Source: Ipomoea triloba
Lineage: Eukaryota > Streptophyta > Magnoliopsida > Solanales > Convolvulaceae
DNA: 64,000 bases
NCBI RefSeq assembly: GCF_003576645.1
Contig: NC_044924.1
Location: forward strand, 273,270 to 337,269
Direction of reading: 5' to 3'
Shown piece by piece: positions 63,634 through 64,000 of the stretch. The first letter of the stretch is position 1; the number at the start of each line of letters is the position of its first letter. The position numbers were made by a program, and so were the translations under genes. The notes beneath the pieces were generated by a model, which searched no databases, was not told the DNA's origin, and saw only the letters and a list, made by a program, of their open reading frames with translations.

Positions 63634-64000
63634 CTGCATAGGAAATGCACAAATCATTAATCAATGGTAAAAGGATTAATTCTAACCTCAGATTGCCAAA
63701 AGCAAGAGCTTGATAAAAGTGCAGGGGCTCAATATCTCCTGAGCATATATATGAAATGGAGATTATAAATGTTATTTGATGCTGCTTCATCATACAGCAT
63801 CTTTATTATGTAAGACCACAACTGAGAATAAATTTTCACTCTAAAACATACCCACAAAAGATGCAAGTAAAGTTTTCTATTGAAACAAATCTTAAAGATC
63901 AGTTCTTTGATATTTAAAAATAATGAGTTGCAACTCCCAAATATTCATCAAAGATATTTGTCTAATTACTGCTTGATTACTTCACTTTACCTAATAGGTA
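63634..64000. other. Intron of TRAPPC2L running to the window edge
   Basis: AT-rich sequence upstream of the first visible TRAPPC2L exon. No coding segment of the missing N-terminus is recognised here. Confidence 0.6.

Noticed and set aside
1..64000. Biosynthetic cluster or other co-operating gene system
   Set aside because: Only one specialised-metabolism type gene (the O-methyltransferase) is present. The others are unrelated conserved genes in normal eudicot style. No CRISPR, viral or bacterial-type features, rRNA or tRNA genes were recognised by eye; a tRNAscan or Rfam search would be needed to exclude small RNA genes.

Overview
The window is nuclear DNA from a flowering plant, very probably a core eudicot. 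The genes have many short GT-AG introns, the intergenic DNA is AT-rich, and the proteins are typical plant families. Species cannot be fixed from the sequence. The short word TACTCCGTA recurs, which I associate loosely with asterid and Caryophyllales genomes (a weak hint). Gene models were built by reading exons by eye and checking reading phase at every junction. They have not been checked against transcripts.

Layout, left to right. 0.3-2.5 kb: an F-box/DUF295 gene (-). 3.2-4.6 kb: a class II O-methyltransferase (-). 4.6-7.5 kb: gene-free DNA with a Ty3/gypsy LTR-like remnant. 7.5-14.6 kb: a 16-exon ACT-domain Raf-like kinase of the STY8/17/46 type (+). 15.5-19.2 kb: a 13-exon HIAT1-like MFS transporter (-) whose second exon is out of frame. 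21.1 kb: a small basic PADRE/DUF4228-like protein (+). 22.4-23.9 kb: a PP2A B'/B56 subunit (+). 24.8-33.3 kb: a complete 29-exon transportin-1 gene (-) with an assembly gap in one intron. 33.3-40.5 kb: a gene-poor, AT-rich, repeat-rich block. 40.5-43.6 kb: a DUF616/MUCI70-like putative glycosyltransferase (+). 44.2-46.3 kb: the plastid protein CPP1 (+). 46.8-49.7 kb: a DUF630/DUF632 (NRG2-like) protein (-). 51.2-52.7 kb: a clade D PP2C (-). 54.1-57.5 kb: an organellar IF-3 with an unusual repetitive tail (+). 58.5-62.1 kb: proteasome subunit RPN3 (+). 62.6 kb to the end: the 3' part of TRAPPC2L (-).

The genes are unrelated housekeeping, signalling and metabolic functions. Neighbours are often tail-to-tail, and I see no biosynthetic cluster or other co-operating system. 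PP2C and IF-3 are head-to-head and may share a promoter region.

The most interesting observations are structural. Two arrays in the repeat block have an exact 42-bp period in which each unit shares one part with its left neighbour and another part with its right neighbour, as if replication had repeatedly jumped back 42 bp. At least two tiny poly(A) insertions are flanked by perfect 17-19 bp direct repeats. The MFS transporter carries apparent frameshifts in an otherwise intact gene. RPN3 has an apparent GC-AG intron. The IF-3 tail repeats an NRYRRE-like motif. I found no convincing new multi-gene biological system.
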